Part shown: one piece after another, positions 24,720-34,650 of the stretch
Numbering within the stretch: position 1 is the first letter of the stretch
Layout: every line of letters begins with the position of its first letter
Assembly (NCBI RefSeq): GCF_014644295.1
Contig: NZ_BMKK01000013.1
Coordinates: 1 to 64,000, forward strand
Origin: Emticicia aquatilis
GTDB taxonomy: Bacteria > Bacteroidota > Bacteroidia > Cytophagales > Spirosomataceae
Length of the DNA: 64,000 nucleotides
Direction of reading: 5' to 3'
Position numbers and translations under genes: made by a program
Notes under the pieces: generated by a model
What the model was told of the DNA's origin: nothing
What the model saw: the letters and a program-made list of their open reading frames with translations, nothing else
The model's database searches: none

Positions 24720-26849
24720 TTAATGCAAATAATTTTGAAAAGCTGGATTTGTTTTTAAATCTTGATATTTTCCTTCTTGAACGATTTGACCTTTATCCAT
24801 CAAAATAACTCTGTCGCATCGTTCCATGATATTTTCTTTTTTGGTTTCAATCAATACCGTTGTTGATTTTTCGGATGAGAAAATGAAAGCGATAATTGCT
24901 TCTAATTCTGCTTGACTGAAAGAATCAAAACAGTTGGAAAGTATCAGAAGGCGTGGTTGTAAGAGCAAACAACGGGCTAAAATAAGCTTGGTTTTGAAGG
25001 TATCAGAAAACTGTCGACCGCCCGATAGAATTTGTGTTTGAAGACCGTCTTTTAGTTTACCGATGCTTTCGGTTAGTTGTAGGCCATCAAGTACAGTTTG
25101 TATTTTGGTTCCAGTTAGTTCAGTACGATTGAGCGAGATGTTTTCCAAAATTGTTCCATCAAAAATCGCATCAATGGTTTGATTTTTCTTCACGTACTTA
25201 AAGAAATGTTCCTGCTGAATATCTCGCATCGAAATGCCATCGTAGGTAATAAGCCCTTGATAATTTCCGAGAATTCCAGCTAAAACTTTCAAGAAAGTCT
25301 CTTTACCCGAACCATTCATTCCTGAGATTGCGATTTTTTCGGAAGGATTTACCTTTAGGTTAATACCACTGAGGGTATAATCAGAACTATCTGCAAACTT
25401 ATACTTTAGGTTTTTGAGTTCAAGGCCAATTCCTTGTGTAGAATTATCTAAATGTCTCAATACTCCCTTATGGTTTTCGAGTGGAAGGTCAGAAATTTGA
25501 CCAAGTTTATCGACGGCTGTTAGTAGGTCGAAAACTGAGTCAAATGATAAAATGATTTTTTCGACAGAGCTCACTACTAAAACCACGACGATTTCGGACG
25601 CTACAAATTGACCAATCGTGATTTGTAGATTTACGACTAAATATGTCCCTAAAATCAATAAACCACCCACAACCAATACCTTGAAAAACACCGCATTGTA
25701 AAGCAATATAAGTAAGTAGCTAAAATATTTTTTGCGGTATTTAAGATAATTTCCTGCCAAATGCTCCATTTTTTGTAACGGGAAATTTCTCCCGCCCGCT
25801 ACTTTAAATACCGATACCATTCGAGCCATGTCTTGCAGCCAGTAAGCTATTTTGAATTTATATTTCGACTTTATGATATTGGCATCGAGAAGCCTTTTAC
25901 CATAAACTCTGATAACGATAAAAATTAGCAAGACAGTAATGAGTGCAAAACCGATAAACAAAGGGTGATAGGCCGAAAGCAATAAAAGCCCAAAAATAAT
26001 CTGGATAACGGCGGCCGTTACATCAATCAAAATCTTTGGTAGCGTTTTTTGTACGGTGATTATATCAAAGAAGCGATTCATCAATTCGGGAGGATAATAG
26101 CTTCTTAATGCCTCAGTTTTGATGTTTGTGATACGATAGGTGTATTCGAAGGCCGATTTCACGAATAAACGCTCTTGTAGGTACTCAACGATGGTTAGCT
26201 GCATGACTTGCATCACGCCCGAAAGAATCAGAGCAACAATAACCAAACCTATCAACATATAAATCGAACTGAAATAAACGCCACCTTGTACGAATCCGAT
26301 GATTGCCTGAATGCCCAATGGCAAAGCTAAACTGATTGTACCTATCAGAATGGCATAAACATAGATTGATAGAATATCTCTTCGCTCAATGCGGAGCATA
26401 TTAATGAGGCGTTTGAGAGGCGATAGTTTAACTATCTCAATATTGGCTTCATCAGAGATGGACTCGACTGGAAAAAACGTAAAAAGCTGGACTTTCTCGA
26501 AAGAAGTATCCAGCTTTTCTAAGGTGCTATTGATGGGGACTAAACCTTCGCCACCGATTTTAAATGCTTTTTTCTCTTTGTTTTTTTTGCTCGGAACAAA
26601 GAAGTAGGCTTCACCACTACCATCAAAAAAAAGAAATGGTGTAGTGGTTTTCTTCTCAAACTCTTTGATTTGGTTAACATCAACTGAGTTTTCAATGAGA
26701 AGTACTCCTTTTTTTTCTATACTACTGCGAAGTTCACTAATAAAATCTTCTTTCGATGTGAGAGTAGGGTTGCTCAAACCCACATAGTTACTAAACTCAA
26801 AGTACAGGGCTAATTTCTCTAAAATACTTCTTAATGATATTTCATTCAT
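24720..26849 (-). CDS. ABC transporter-like protein with degenerate ATPase domain
   Basis: A 709-residue fusion in type I secretion style. Residues 1-150 form a variable N-terminal domain with no C39 protease motif, residues about 155-440 hold six membrane helices of an exporter-type ABC domain, and residues 470-709 the nucleotide-binding domain. The ATPase motifs are damaged: Walker A is GMNGSGKET, with Lys516 kept but Ser/Thr replaced by Glu517; the signature is LSGGR (608-612); Walker B reads LLILSN with Ser638 and Asn639 where Asp and Glu are expected; the H-loop His is Lys670. HlyD and TolC genes follow. It could be an export channel driven otherwise, a half-transporter needing a partner, or a non-hydrolysing regulator. 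Confidence 0.8.
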   Translation of the reverse strand: MNEISLRSILEKLALYFEFSNYVGLSNPTLTSKEDFISELRSSIEKKGVLLIENSVDVNQIKEFEKKTTTPFLFFDGSGEAYFFVPSKKNKEKKAFKIGGEGLVPINSTLEKLDTSFEKVQLFTFFPVESISDEANIEIVKLSPLKRLINMLRIERRDILSIYVYAILIGTISLALPLGIQAIIGFVQGGVYFSSIYMLIGLVIVALILSGVMQVMQLTIVEYLQERLFVKSAFEYTYRITNIKTEALRSYYPPELMNRFFDIITVQKTLPKILIDVTAAVIQIIFGLLLLSAYHPLFIGFALITVLLIFIVIRVYGKRLLDANIIKSKYKFKIAYWLQDMARMVSVFKVAGGRNFPLQKMEHLAGNYLKYRKKYFSYLLILLYNAVFFKVLVVGGLLILGTYLVVNLQITIGQFVASEIVVVLVVSSVEKIILSFDSVFDLLTAVDKLGQISDLPLENHKGVLRHLDNSTQGIGLELKNLKYKFADSSDYTLSGINLKVNPSEKIAISGMNGSGKETFLKVLAGILGNYQGLITYDGISMRDIQQEHFFKYVKKNQTIDAIFDGTILENISLNRTELTGTKIQTVLDGLQLTESIGKLKDGLQTQILSGGRQFSDTFKTKLILARCLLLQPRLLILSNCFDSFSQAELEAIIAFIFSSEKSTTVLIETKKENIMERCDRVILMDKGQIVQEGKYQDLKTNPAFQNYLH

Positions 26850-27077
26850 ACGACTACGATTTTCTTAATTTAGAAAGAAATTAACTGGAAGTGTAAAATT
26901 TTAAACGTATATATTGATAATATTGTTCAGAAAATATCTCCTTGCCACGGGCGGTTATTATCATTTAAAATGCCCATTTCCTTCATTTTTCCTGCAAAAT
27001 TTGCCATTTTGAGCTTTTAATCCTAATTAGAATCTCATTAGAAGTACGAATAAGTAGGCTAAAATAAGCAAAAATAC

Positions 27078-28199
27078 TCAGGTTTTTTGACCTTTAAGGC
27101 CGAATAAAACCCTCATAAAAAAGAAAGGTTTGATAAGAAAATGGTAAATCAAAAACGAAACCCCAAATGTACCAATGACCAAGATGATGAATTTTGTAAT
27201 TACGCCTATCGCTAAATCAGCGATGTAAAAACCAATCGTAACTGTAATGGTTTGGTGTAAAATATAGAAAGGATATACAGCTTGGTTGGCGTATTCGACA
27301 AAACTATTATGGTAATTTAGGTAATATTTTGCAAAGCCGCAAATGGCCAAAATCATAAACCAAACATGGGTCATCTTCAAGAAGCCATTAAGAACTAAAA
27401 TTACTAAACCATCTTCGGGAATTGCTCCAAAAATAGCATCGTAAGTTTTGCTGGAAATAATTATACAAAGTGAAACCGACAAAAATAGTTTACGTTTCTG
27501 CTCAATAATATCCCACACGAAAGTCTGGTAGGCTATTATATATCCGTAAATAAAAAACAATAACGAAACCGTGAAATTATACCAGTCGGCCGTCAGATTA
27601 TGCGTCGTTGGCCAATCTTGGCGAAGAAAAATATAGGTCAATGCAAGTGGCAGAATCAATAAGATTAACTTGATAAACGCAGTGTTTTCTGGATTTAAGA
27701 TTTGTATGTTTTGTTTCCGAATCCAAACAAAGAGAGGAGCCGCCAAAAGAGAAAACACCCACAAATAAGCCACAAACCAAAGGTGATGCCAGCTGAAACT
27801 TCCTTCGGGGTATGGCACAAATTTAAACACACTTGGGTAAAAGTCTGCGTATGAACCCGCAAAAGCGTGAGTTTGAAGGCGTTCGAAATAGATTTGCGGT
27901 GGCACGATTACGAACATTCCGAAAATCAAAGGCAATAATAATCTTTTGGTGCGTTCGCCAATAAATTGCAGACCAGTACGAGATTTCATGGCAAAGCTTA
28001 CTCCCACGCCCGAAATGAAAAATAATAACGAAAGTCGCCACGGACTGAAGAACTCCATCCAGACCGTAAAACCATTGGCAATGACGTTATTTTTTACGTG
28101 CCAGTCCCAGCTTACAAAAAACATTCCGCTGTGATAGAAAATTAAGATTCCAAAAGCAATCACCCGAATCCAATCAATGTAATGTTGTCGATTTTTCAT
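27078..28199 (-). CDS. Acyltransferase-3 family membrane protein
   Basis: A 373-residue polytopic protein with about ten membrane helices. It begins with RQHYIDWIRVIAFGILIFYHSG, the family start with the conserved His (YHSG) as putative catalytic residue, and has R-rich loops (GERTKRLLLPLIFGMFVIVPPQ) and WHLWFVAYLW near residue 125. The Acyl_transf_3 family O-acylates sugars, lipids or peptides at the membrane using acyl-CoA. The next gene upstream on the same strand is a membrane-spanning AraC-type regulator, with a gap of about 100 bases; whether they belong together is unclear. The acceptor is unknown. Confidence 0.88.
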   Translation of the reverse strand: MKNRQHYIDWIRVIAFGILIFYHSGMFFVSWDWHVKNNVIANGFTVWMEFFSPWRLSLLFFISGVGVSFAMKSRTGLQFIGERTKRLLLPLIFGMFVIVPPQIYFERLQTHAFAGSYADFYPSVFKFVPYPEGSFSWHHLWFVAYLWVFSLLAAPLFVWIRKQNIQILNPENTAFIKLILLILPLALTYIFLRQDWPTTHNLTADWYNFTVSLLFFIYGYIIAYQTFVWDIIEQKRKLFLSVSLCIIISSKTYDAIFGAIPEDGLVILVLNGFLKMTHVWFMILAICGFAKYYLNYHNSFVEYANQAVYPFYILHQTITVTIGFYIADLAIGVITKFIILVIGTFGVSFLIYHFLIKPFFFMRVLFGLKGQKT

Positions 28200-28296
28200 A
28201 AATTATGTTTTTTTCGACAAAGGTCTGCTCAAATGATGGGTTTAGAAGTAGTTTCTTATCGTTGAGGTGTTCGTTCTGATAAACTCGAACGTCCAT

Positions 28297-29439
28297 TTAG
28301 CTTGATTTAAACTCCGAGGGGGTCTTGCCTGTAATTTTCTTGAAAGCCGTGTTAAAAGCAGATTTTGAATTATAACCCACCATTTCGGCTATTTCTTCAA
28401 TTTTCAGATGAGCATTTGCTGAGTTTTTGAGTAAAACCTTCGCTTCTTCGATGCGATATTGAGCCGCAAAGTCAAAGAATGATTGCCCGAGTGATTCGTT
28501 GAGGATTTGTGAAAGATGATGCTGCGAAACACCCAAGTTTTTGGCAAGTGAAGGTAGCGAAAACCCAGAATCCAGAAAAGGTTTTTGGGTTTTCATTAAT
28601 GTTTGGAGTTTTTCGAGCGTATTTTCTTGAATTTCATCAGTCAACGAAGATTTTTCGTATTTCTTTGTGGGTTTTTGCTGAAAAAATGCCGATTGCTTGG
28701 TCAGCGTAAAACTCAAAGCATAAATAATTAGTGTGAGGTAAGTCGCAATGAAATGGTCGCCTAAATCATTATCATAAATTAGTTTGGCAACAACAAAAAC
28801 GACGATTGCCAAAACCGAATAAAGTTGTCCTCTTCGGCACCAAACAAAATTCGGATTCTGATTCGACCAAAAATCTGTTTTTTCTGCTTTAGCTTTATTG
28901 CTCAACGCCCAGAATCCCGCAACGGTATAAATAAACATTTGCAGGAGCATCAGTTCATTTATATGGTCTCGGATTTTGTAAATAATACTCGGAAAGCTAT
29001 AATTACAAGGTAGTTCTGACAAGACTCCGTCGTGATAGGCACTGATATACGCATTGTATTTTTCGGAGAATTCCTGTGTGTAGAAAGTAACCGAAAGATA
29101 AATGAGGTAAATCAAAAAAGGTGCAAAATGCCACAAATCAGAACGTCTGAAGGGACGACTCAGAAAACCTCGGTGATACAGATAAATAAGTGGAGCAAAA
29201 AGAAGATTGGTGGGTTCGGCAAAATCAATGAGCCAAATAACCCTAAACATATAGTTGGTGTAGCATAATAAAATTTCTGCAAGAGCTGCCGCAAAACTTA
29301 TGAGCAATACACCTAAATATCGGTTAGCTAAAGTATTTTTATTTGAAAGAAAAAAGTAAGCTAAATACAGTGCCTGAACAATACCAAGGAATATCCAAAG
29401 GGCATAAATATCAATCTTTAGAGGGAGCGTTTGGGCCAT
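28297..29439 (-). CDS. Membrane-anchored AraC-type transcription regulator
   Basis: A 380-residue protein. I take the ATG at 29439, because the longer frame begins with TTG. Residues 1-240 hold about seven membrane helices (WIFLGIVQALYLAYFF, LLISFAAALAEILLC, and so on), residues 240-280 form a linker, and the C-terminal 100 residues are an AraC helix-turn-helix pair with FSLPSLAKNLGVSQHHLSQIL and IEEIAEMVGYNSKSAFNTAFKKITGKTPSEF. This 7TM-HTH design is common in Bacteroidota, and the sensor half probably detects a signal in the membrane. It lies upstream of the acyltransferase gene, which is a possible target. Confidence 0.9.
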   Translation of the reverse strand: MAQTLPLKIDIYALWIFLGIVQALYLAYFFLSNKNTLANRYLGVLLISFAAALAEILLCYTNYMFRVIWLIDFAEPTNLLFAPLIYLYHRGFLSRPFRRSDLWHFAPFLIYLIYLSVTFYTQEFSEKYNAYISAYHDGVLSELPCNYSFPSIIYKIRDHINELMLLQMFIYTVAGFWALSNKAKAEKTDFWSNQNPNFVWCRRGQLYSVLAIVVFVVAKLIYDNDLGDHFIATYLTLIIYALSFTLTKQSAFFQQKPTKKYEKSSLTDEIQENTLEKLQTLMKTQKPFLDSGFSLPSLAKNLGVSQHHLSQILNESLGQSFFDFAAQYRIEEAKVLLKNSANAHLKIEEIAEMVGYNSKSAFNTAFKKITGKTPSEFKSS

Positions 29440-29562
29440 TTCTTTGATTTGTTTGCCCAAATTTATAATATATTTCCGAAAGCGAGAAGATTAATTCATG
29501 GCTACGAAGTATTGAGAAGCAAATCTAAAACCCAAAATTGAAATTGCCTATGAATTCTTATT

Positions 29563-30906
29563 TTACGGTATTTGTTTGATTATCAATTTTTTAGCAAAAT
29601 CTAAAATAGTGTCATCACCCGTCAGAAAATCCGCATAAGTCTGTTTGACCTCAAAAGTGGGTTTTAAATGAAGCTCGGTAGTGGTGTTATAATTGATTTT
29701 GAGCAGTGGTAAACTTACCGTAAATTGTGTATTAGGTAATGTAAAAGATGTAAATTCACCAGCCGAGGAGCCATCGGCTGCTCCACCGCAAGTTGTTCCA
29801 ATCAAAGCAACGTTTTCTTGATTTTTGAGATGTGCCGCTAAATAAACCGCCGTCGAAAAAGTGCCTTCGTTGGTTAAAACATAAATATTGCCTCGAAAGA
29901 GATATTCGTTGACAGGCTCATAAAACTGACTGGCCGCAAGCCCCTTCTTCTTAGCTTTTATATTAGAACTACTACTGATTTGGTATCTTTGATAGGGCTT
30001 TTTGAGCAAATATTTGAGCATTTCATCGGCATAATCGAGGCCGCCACCTGCATTATTTCTTACATCAATTATGAGGTTTTTAGATTGTTTCTCGGCGATT
30101 TTCTTGAAAATTCCTTGAATTTCGTTACGAAAATTGCCGTTTTCAAACTCGTTTCCATCAAAACTTCTAATCCGTAATACCGATGCTTTAGCGGTGTTTT
30201 CGCTCAAATAGATATTTTTATAAAAATCGGTATTTTTAATGGGGTTTCGCTCGGCTTCCATTTCTCGAAGATACGCCAAAGGTTGAGTCTTAACGGTCAG
30301 ATTTTTAACCCCTTTGCCAAGCCTAACTTTGAGGTTTAGTTCATCTTGCTCATCAAAAAACAAGTAAAGTAATCTTCTGAAATTACGTTGGAGATAATAA
30401 GCCTCTACATTGGCATTTGAACCATCGCCATTCTGAAAAGTATATTTTGAAAGGTTTTTGATTAGTTTGGGTATCGGAATATCTTCAATTTCCAGAATCT
30501 CAGAGCCTTTAGTCAGTAAATTATTTTCCGATAAATTTCTGGATACATAAACTTTGTCATCGAAAATAACCACCTCCATTGGCAAGAATTTCGGGTTAAC
30601 ATTATTGGGTTTAATCAGACGCTCATCAACAAAAATAGAAGTATGCCCGCACTGAATAGCTCTTGTGAGATTCAGATAGTGTACGAATGTTTGCTTGATA
30701 GTAAGCGACCGCTCAACTTTGTATAATGAGTCATAAATCTGCTGAAAACGACTTTGCTCAATAAACTTATAAGGATTCGGATGGATTTCTTCGATACGTT
30801 CTTTCAAAAACGCCAAATCAGCTCGTAACTCAATAGGGGAGAAGGTTTGCCCAAAACTCTTGATGCTGCTAAGTAAAAATAAAAAAGCGATAAGAGTTTT
30901 GGGCAT
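29563..30906 (-). CDS. S41-family peptidase-like secreted protein
   Basis: A 447-residue protein with a signal peptide (MPKTLIAFLFLLSSIKSFGQ). The S41 core has NLIIDVRNNAGGGLDYADEML (about residues 280-300), the candidate catalytic serine in NEGTFSTAVYLAAHL and GTTCGGAADGSSAGEF. A PDZ domain is less clear than in Prc but the segment SEILEIEDIPIPKLI fits its substrate loop. The usual lysine position of the S41A group is not evident, which suggests the S41B/C38-like type using a Ser-His-Glu set or an inactive member. It is monocistronic. The substrate is unknown. Confidence 0.82.
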   Translation of the reverse strand: MPKTLIAFLFLLSSIKSFGQTFSPIELRADLAFLKERIEEIHPNPYKFIEQSRFQQIYDSLYKVERSLTIKQTFVHYLNLTRAIQCGHTSIFVDERLIKPNNVNPKFLPMEVVIFDDKVYVSRNLSENNLLTKGSEILEIEDIPIPKLIKNLSKYTFQNGDGSNANVEAYYLQRNFRRLLYLFFDEQDELNLKVRLGKGVKNLTVKTQPLAYLREMEAERNPIKNTDFYKNIYLSENTAKASVLRIRSFDGNEFENGNFRNEIQGIFKKIAEKQSKNLIIDVRNNAGGGLDYADEMLKYLLKKPYQRYQISSSSNIKAKKKGLAASQFYEPVNEYLFRGNIYVLTNEGTFSTAVYLAAHLKNQENVALIGTTCGGAADGSSAGEFTSFTLPNTQFTVSLPLLKINYNTTTELHLKPTFEVKQTYADFLTGDDTILDFAKKLIIKQIP

Positions 30907-30960
30907 TGGTCTATACTGAAAATGATTTTCTAAAATTAAATATTTAACACCAAAGTTTTA

Positions 30961-31947
30961 CTAAAGAGTTTTGATAACTTCTTTATCGAAGCTTTTAATA
31001 TCAAAAACGAGCGAAAATTGTGCTGTCTTATTATAGACCACTCCTTCACCAATACGATAAGCAAAGTCAAGGCCAACTTGTTTCATGATTCGTCCGCCTA
31101 AACCGAAAGTAAGGTAATTCGCAAATGCGTCATTGCCATTCCAATACCCTACTCTTGCATAAACGGTATTATCAAAAGAATATTCTGTTCCTATCGAATA
31201 AGCAAGCGGTGCACCGTAAAAGAATTGATTTACTTCAAACCCAAACATGATTTTATTCTTGTTTTTTTGGAAAGTTGGTGTTACCCCAAGCCTAAAATTA
31301 GCAGGAAGATTAAAATCTTGCTGTCCGTAGTTTATTTTACTGCCAATATTTGCTAACGCAATACCATAATTTAGCTTAAAATTGTCTTTTTTGCCAGCCA
31401 TTCCAAACAAACCTACGTCACCAGCCATACCTTGTCCTGTGTGGAAAGATGAGTTTCCTATTACATTGTTTCCAATGATTTGCGAGTTAATATACTTTAA
31501 ACCAACCCCTAAAGAAACGTTATCAATGATTTTTTTAGCGTAATTAATACCAACAGCTTGGTCTAATGATGTAAATGTTCCATTAGACTGTCCATTAGGT
31601 GTTGAGAAATTGACTCTGCCATTGTCAAACCTTCTGTAATATATACCAATAGCATCTTGTCTGGACTTGGTTTTGTAGTAGCCAGATATGTTTGTTATGT
31701 GCATATCATTTGTAAGCTGTTTTAGCCAAGCAAATCGAGTAATATTTCCTCCAAAAGTTCTATCAGTAAAGGCCAGTTTGGCGGGATTATTGAAGTTTGC
31801 ACTTGCATCAGCCGATGTGGCTACCCCAATGTTGCCCATACCTGAATGACGAGCGTCGGGTGGAATTCGTAGAAATGGGAAAGCAATTTGGGCGTAAAGG
31901 TTGGTGGATAAAGCAATAGAAAAGGCAGTAGTAACAAGTCGTTTCAT
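30961..31947 (-). CDS. PorV/PorQ-family outer-membrane protein
   Basis: A 328-residue protein with a signal peptide (MKRLVTTAFSIALSTNLYAQ) and the typical start IPPDARHSGMGNIGVATSADASANFNNPAKLAF of the PorV/PorQ beta-barrel family. The rest alternates short beta strands and turns, as in FadL-like barrels of the type IX secretion system. In this phylum PorV shuttles T9SS cargo to the attachment complex. The length (328 residues) is near PorQ and shorter than most PorV. It fits with the T9SS-type CTD protein at 59472. The neighbouring gene is an S41 peptidase. No other por genes occur in the window. Confidence 0.75.
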   Translation of the reverse strand: MKRLVTTAFSIALSTNLYAQIAFPFLRIPPDARHSGMGNIGVATSADASANFNNPAKLAFTDRTFGGNITRFAWLKQLTNDMHITNISGYYKTKSRQDAIGIYYRRFDNGRVNFSTPNGQSNGTFTSLDQAVGINYAKKIIDNVSLGVGLKYINSQIIGNNVIGNSSFHTGQGMAGDVGLFGMAGKKDNFKLNYGIALANIGSKINYGQQDFNLPANFRLGVTPTFQKNKNKIMFGFEVNQFFYGAPLAYSIGTEYSFDNTVYARVGYWNGNDAFANYLTFGLGGRIMKQVGLDFAYRIGEGVVYNKTAQFSLVFDIKSFDKEVIKTL

Positions 31948-32049
31948 AGTTGTGATTGTTTATAAATTGCGGAATTAACTTTCTAAAAAAACGCCTAATT
32001 AAAAAGCCATATTTGAAAATGAGCATTTTAAATTTTTTCTACAATAAAA

Positions 32050-32077
32050 AAGAGTCGAATGAAAACATCCGACTCTT
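32050..32077 (-). terminator. Terminator after the sulfite oxidase-like gene
   Basis: AAGAGTCGAATG pairs with CATCCGACTCTT around AAAA with one mismatch. Read on the minus strand, the stem is followed by TTTTTATTG. It lies 21 bases past the stop at 32099. Confidence 0.75.
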
Positions 32078-32098
32078 CTCAAAAACTATCAATTCTTC

Positions 32099-32791
32099 TC
32101 AACTATATCTATCATTTCGCCAAGGATAGGCCGTATTAGAATACCCTCTTTCTTCCCAAAAACCTAATTTGTTTTTCGGTAAAAATTCAATTCTCTTAAT
32201 CCATTTTGAACCTTTCCATGCGTATAACTGAGGTGTAATCATACGAGCAGGGCCACCATGTTCTTTAGCCAGAGGTTCGTTGTAAACCGTGTGGGCAATC
32301 AAAACATCGGGTTTTAGTGCCTCTTCGAGCGATACATTGGTTGTGTAAGTATCGTAGCCATAGCACATGATGTGCGTAGCGGTTTCTTTAGGCTGAACAA
32401 GTGCCGCTAAATCAACCAAACGAACGCCTTTCCAAACCATATCCATCTTCGACCAAGTAGTTACACAATGAAAATCGCTGGTGTCTTCTACTTGTGGTAA
32501 TGCCATGAAATCTTCCCAAGTTAACACAACTGGATTTTCAACTTCTCCGTTGATTGTCAAACGCCAACGGTCAAGACTAATATCGGGGTGATAACCCAAA
32601 TCAAGCACGGGCCATTTTACAGTGGTAGTTTGTCCAACAGGAAGTTGTGGCATTCCGTGTCGGTTGATTGGCCCTTTTCCCATCGGCTTTTCATCAGCCA
32701 TTGATGGGGTTGTTTTCATTTTATCTTCAAACCGAGCTTTGAGTTTCATACGAGCCTCAATAATTCGGTCAAGTTTGTTTTGTTCTTCCAT
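32099..32791 (-). CDS. Sulfite oxidase-like molybdopterin enzyme (YedY-like)
   Basis: A 230-residue protein with the oxidoreductase molybdopterin-binding domain but no dimerisation domain. The conserved cysteine that binds molybdenum lies in DFHCVTTWSKMD (near residue 110), and family segments VLTWEDFMALPQVE, HGGPARMITPQLYAWKGSKWIKRIEF and KLGFWEERGY are clear. There is no signal peptide or Tat motif, so unlike MsrP/YedY it should be cytoplasmic. Its natural electron acceptor and substrate are unknown. Together with the longer sulfite dehydrogenase at 57834 it implies that molybdopterin biosynthesis is functional. Confidence 0.88.
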   Translation of the reverse strand: MEEQNKLDRIIEARMKLKARFEDKMKTTPSMADEKPMGKGPINRHGMPQLPVGQTTTVKWPVLDLGYHPDISLDRWRLTINGEVENPVVLTWEDFMALPQVEDTSDFHCVTTWSKMDMVWKGVRLVDLAALVQPKETATHIMCYGYDTYTTNVSLEEALKPDVLIAHTVYNEPLAKEHGGPARMITPQLYAWKGSKWIKRIEFLPKNKLGFWEERGYSNTAYPWRNDRYS

Positions 32792-32916
32792 TTTTTAATT
32801 TTGAAGCGGTTCGCCGCCCGTTCGGAATGATAGAATGAGCGAATAAACTCATTGAATATTAAACAACAAAACCTTGTACATAGTTTAGCCAAGATTCTAT
32901 CATTCAAAATTAGAAT

Positions 32917-34548
32917 TTACTCTTCTCCTAAAAACGGATATTTGTAATCAGTTGGCGAAACGAATGTTTCTTTGATTGTGCGTGGCTGCACCCAACGATA
33001 AAGATTCAAAATCGAACCTGCTTTATCATTTGTTCCCGATGCTCTCGCACCACCAAATGGCTGTTGACCAACCACTGCACCCGTTGGTTTATCGTTGATA
33101 TAAAAATTACCTGCTGAGTTAACCAGTTTTTTCATCGCCAAATCAATCGCATATCTATCTTGCGAGAAAACCGCCCCTGTGAGAGCGTAAGGCGAAGTGG
33201 CATCAACTAATTCGAGGGTTTTCTCGAAATCCTGTGGCTCATAAACGTAGATTGTTAGTACAGGCCCGAAGATTTCTTCGCACATCGTTGTATAATTTGG
33301 GTCAGAAGTCAATAAAACCGTTGGTTCAATAAAATATCCTTTCGATTTATCGTAATTTCCGCCTGCAATTACCGTGATTTTATCACTTTTCTTAGCATTA
33401 TCAATGTAGCCAGCAATTTTATCGAAAGCACGTTCGTCAATAACGGCATTCACAAAATTTGAGAAATCTTCTGTACCGCCGATTTTGATTTCTTTCAAAT
33501 CAGCAATAAGTTGCTCTTTTACGGCTGGCCAAATATTCGATGGAATATAAGCACGAGAAGCCGCCGAACATTTTTGTCCTTGATACTCGAATGCTCCACG
33601 AACTAAACCAGTTGTTAAAGCCTTCACATCAGCTGACTCGTGAGCCACTACGAAGTCTTTTCCACCTGTTTCGCCCACAATACGTGGATAAGTCTTAAAT
33701 TTCGAGATATTTTCACCGATTGTCTGCCAAATCGTTTGGAAAACTTTCGTGCTACCTGTAAAGTGGATACCTGCAAAATCTGGGTGTTTGAAAATAATAT
33801 CGCCAGCTACGGGGCCATCAACGTAAATTAGGTTGATAACACCGTCAGGTAAGCCTGCTTCACGCAAAACTTCCATGATTACGTTGGCCGAATATATTTG
33901 TGGATATGCTGGTTTCCAAACAGTTACGTTACCCATCATGGCTACGCACGCAGGAAGATTACCCGCAATGGCCGTAAAATTGAATGGGGTAAGAGCAAAA
34001 ACGAATCCTTCAAGTGGACGATATTCTACACGATTCCATAAGCCACGCACTGATTCTGGTTGACCAGCGTAGATTTGCTGCATGAAATGAGCATTGAAAC
34101 GCAAAAAGTCGATAAACTCACAAGCTGAATCGATTTCGGCTTGGTAAGCGTTTTTCGACTGCCCGAGCATCGTAGCGGCATTGATTTTTGCACGATAAGG
34201 GCCAGCCAAAAGGTCGGCAGCTTTCAAGAAAATACTTGCACGGTGTTCCCACGAAAGATTTGCCCAATTTTCACGAGCAGCCAAAGCCGCATCAATGGCT
34301 TTGTGTACGTGTGAGGCATCGCCTTCGCTGGCATAACCCAAGATGTGTTGGTGGTCGTGCGGAGGCGAAAGTTTGATTTTATTATCGGTATGTATAAGTT
34401 CAGAGCCAATGTACATCGGAACTTCGATGACTTTTGAGCGAGCTTCGGCAATTGCTTTTTTGAGGGCGATTTTTTCGGGCGACCCCGGGCCATAATTTAA
34501 AACTGGCTCATTGATAGGCGAAGGAACTTTAAAAAAGGCGTTGTTCAT
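32917..34548 (-). CDS. pruA: L-glutamate gamma-semialdehyde dehydrogenase
   Basis: A 543-residue aldehyde dehydrogenase that oxidises glutamate gamma-semialdehyde (from proline via P5C) to glutamate with NAD+. Key segments are GPVAGDIIFKHPDFAGIHFTGSTKVFQ, VGETGGKDFVVAHESADVKAL (catalytic Glu region) and YQGQKCSAASRAYI (catalytic Cys). The near-terminal PFGGARASGTNDKAGS is typical of P5C dehydrogenase of the RocA/PutA2 group. Length agrees with the bacterial monofunctional enzyme (about 540). An AraC-type regulator lies directly upstream on the same strand, with a separating stretch of about 100 bases. Confidence in function is high. Confidence 0.94.
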   Translation of the reverse strand: MNNAFFKVPSPINEPVLNYGPGSPEKIALKKAIAEARSKVIEVPMYIGSELIHTDNKIKLSPPHDHQHILGYASEGDASHVHKAIDAALAARENWANLSWEHRASIFLKAADLLAGPYRAKINAATMLGQSKNAYQAEIDSACEFIDFLRFNAHFMQQIYAGQPESVRGLWNRVEYRPLEGFVFALTPFNFTAIAGNLPACVAMMGNVTVWKPAYPQIYSANVIMEVLREAGLPDGVINLIYVDGPVAGDIIFKHPDFAGIHFTGSTKVFQTIWQTIGENISKFKTYPRIVGETGGKDFVVAHESADVKALTTGLVRGAFEYQGQKCSAASRAYIPSNIWPAVKEQLIADLKEIKIGGTEDFSNFVNAVIDERAFDKIAGYIDNAKKSDKITVIAGGNYDKSKGYFIEPTVLLTSDPNYTTMCEEIFGPVLTIYVYEPQDFEKTLELVDATSPYALTGAVFSQDRYAIDLAMKKLVNSAGNFYINDKPTGAVVGQQPFGGARASGTNDKAGSILNLYRWVQPRTIKETFVSPTDYKYPFLGEE

Positions 34549-34650
34549 TGTTGATGAAGTTTTTGTTGATTTTCGAGGGCGAAATTAATGAAAAGATTTC
34601 AATAGAAATTTGATTCTTTACTTTTTGTTATTCTTTAGAGCGGTAGTCGC

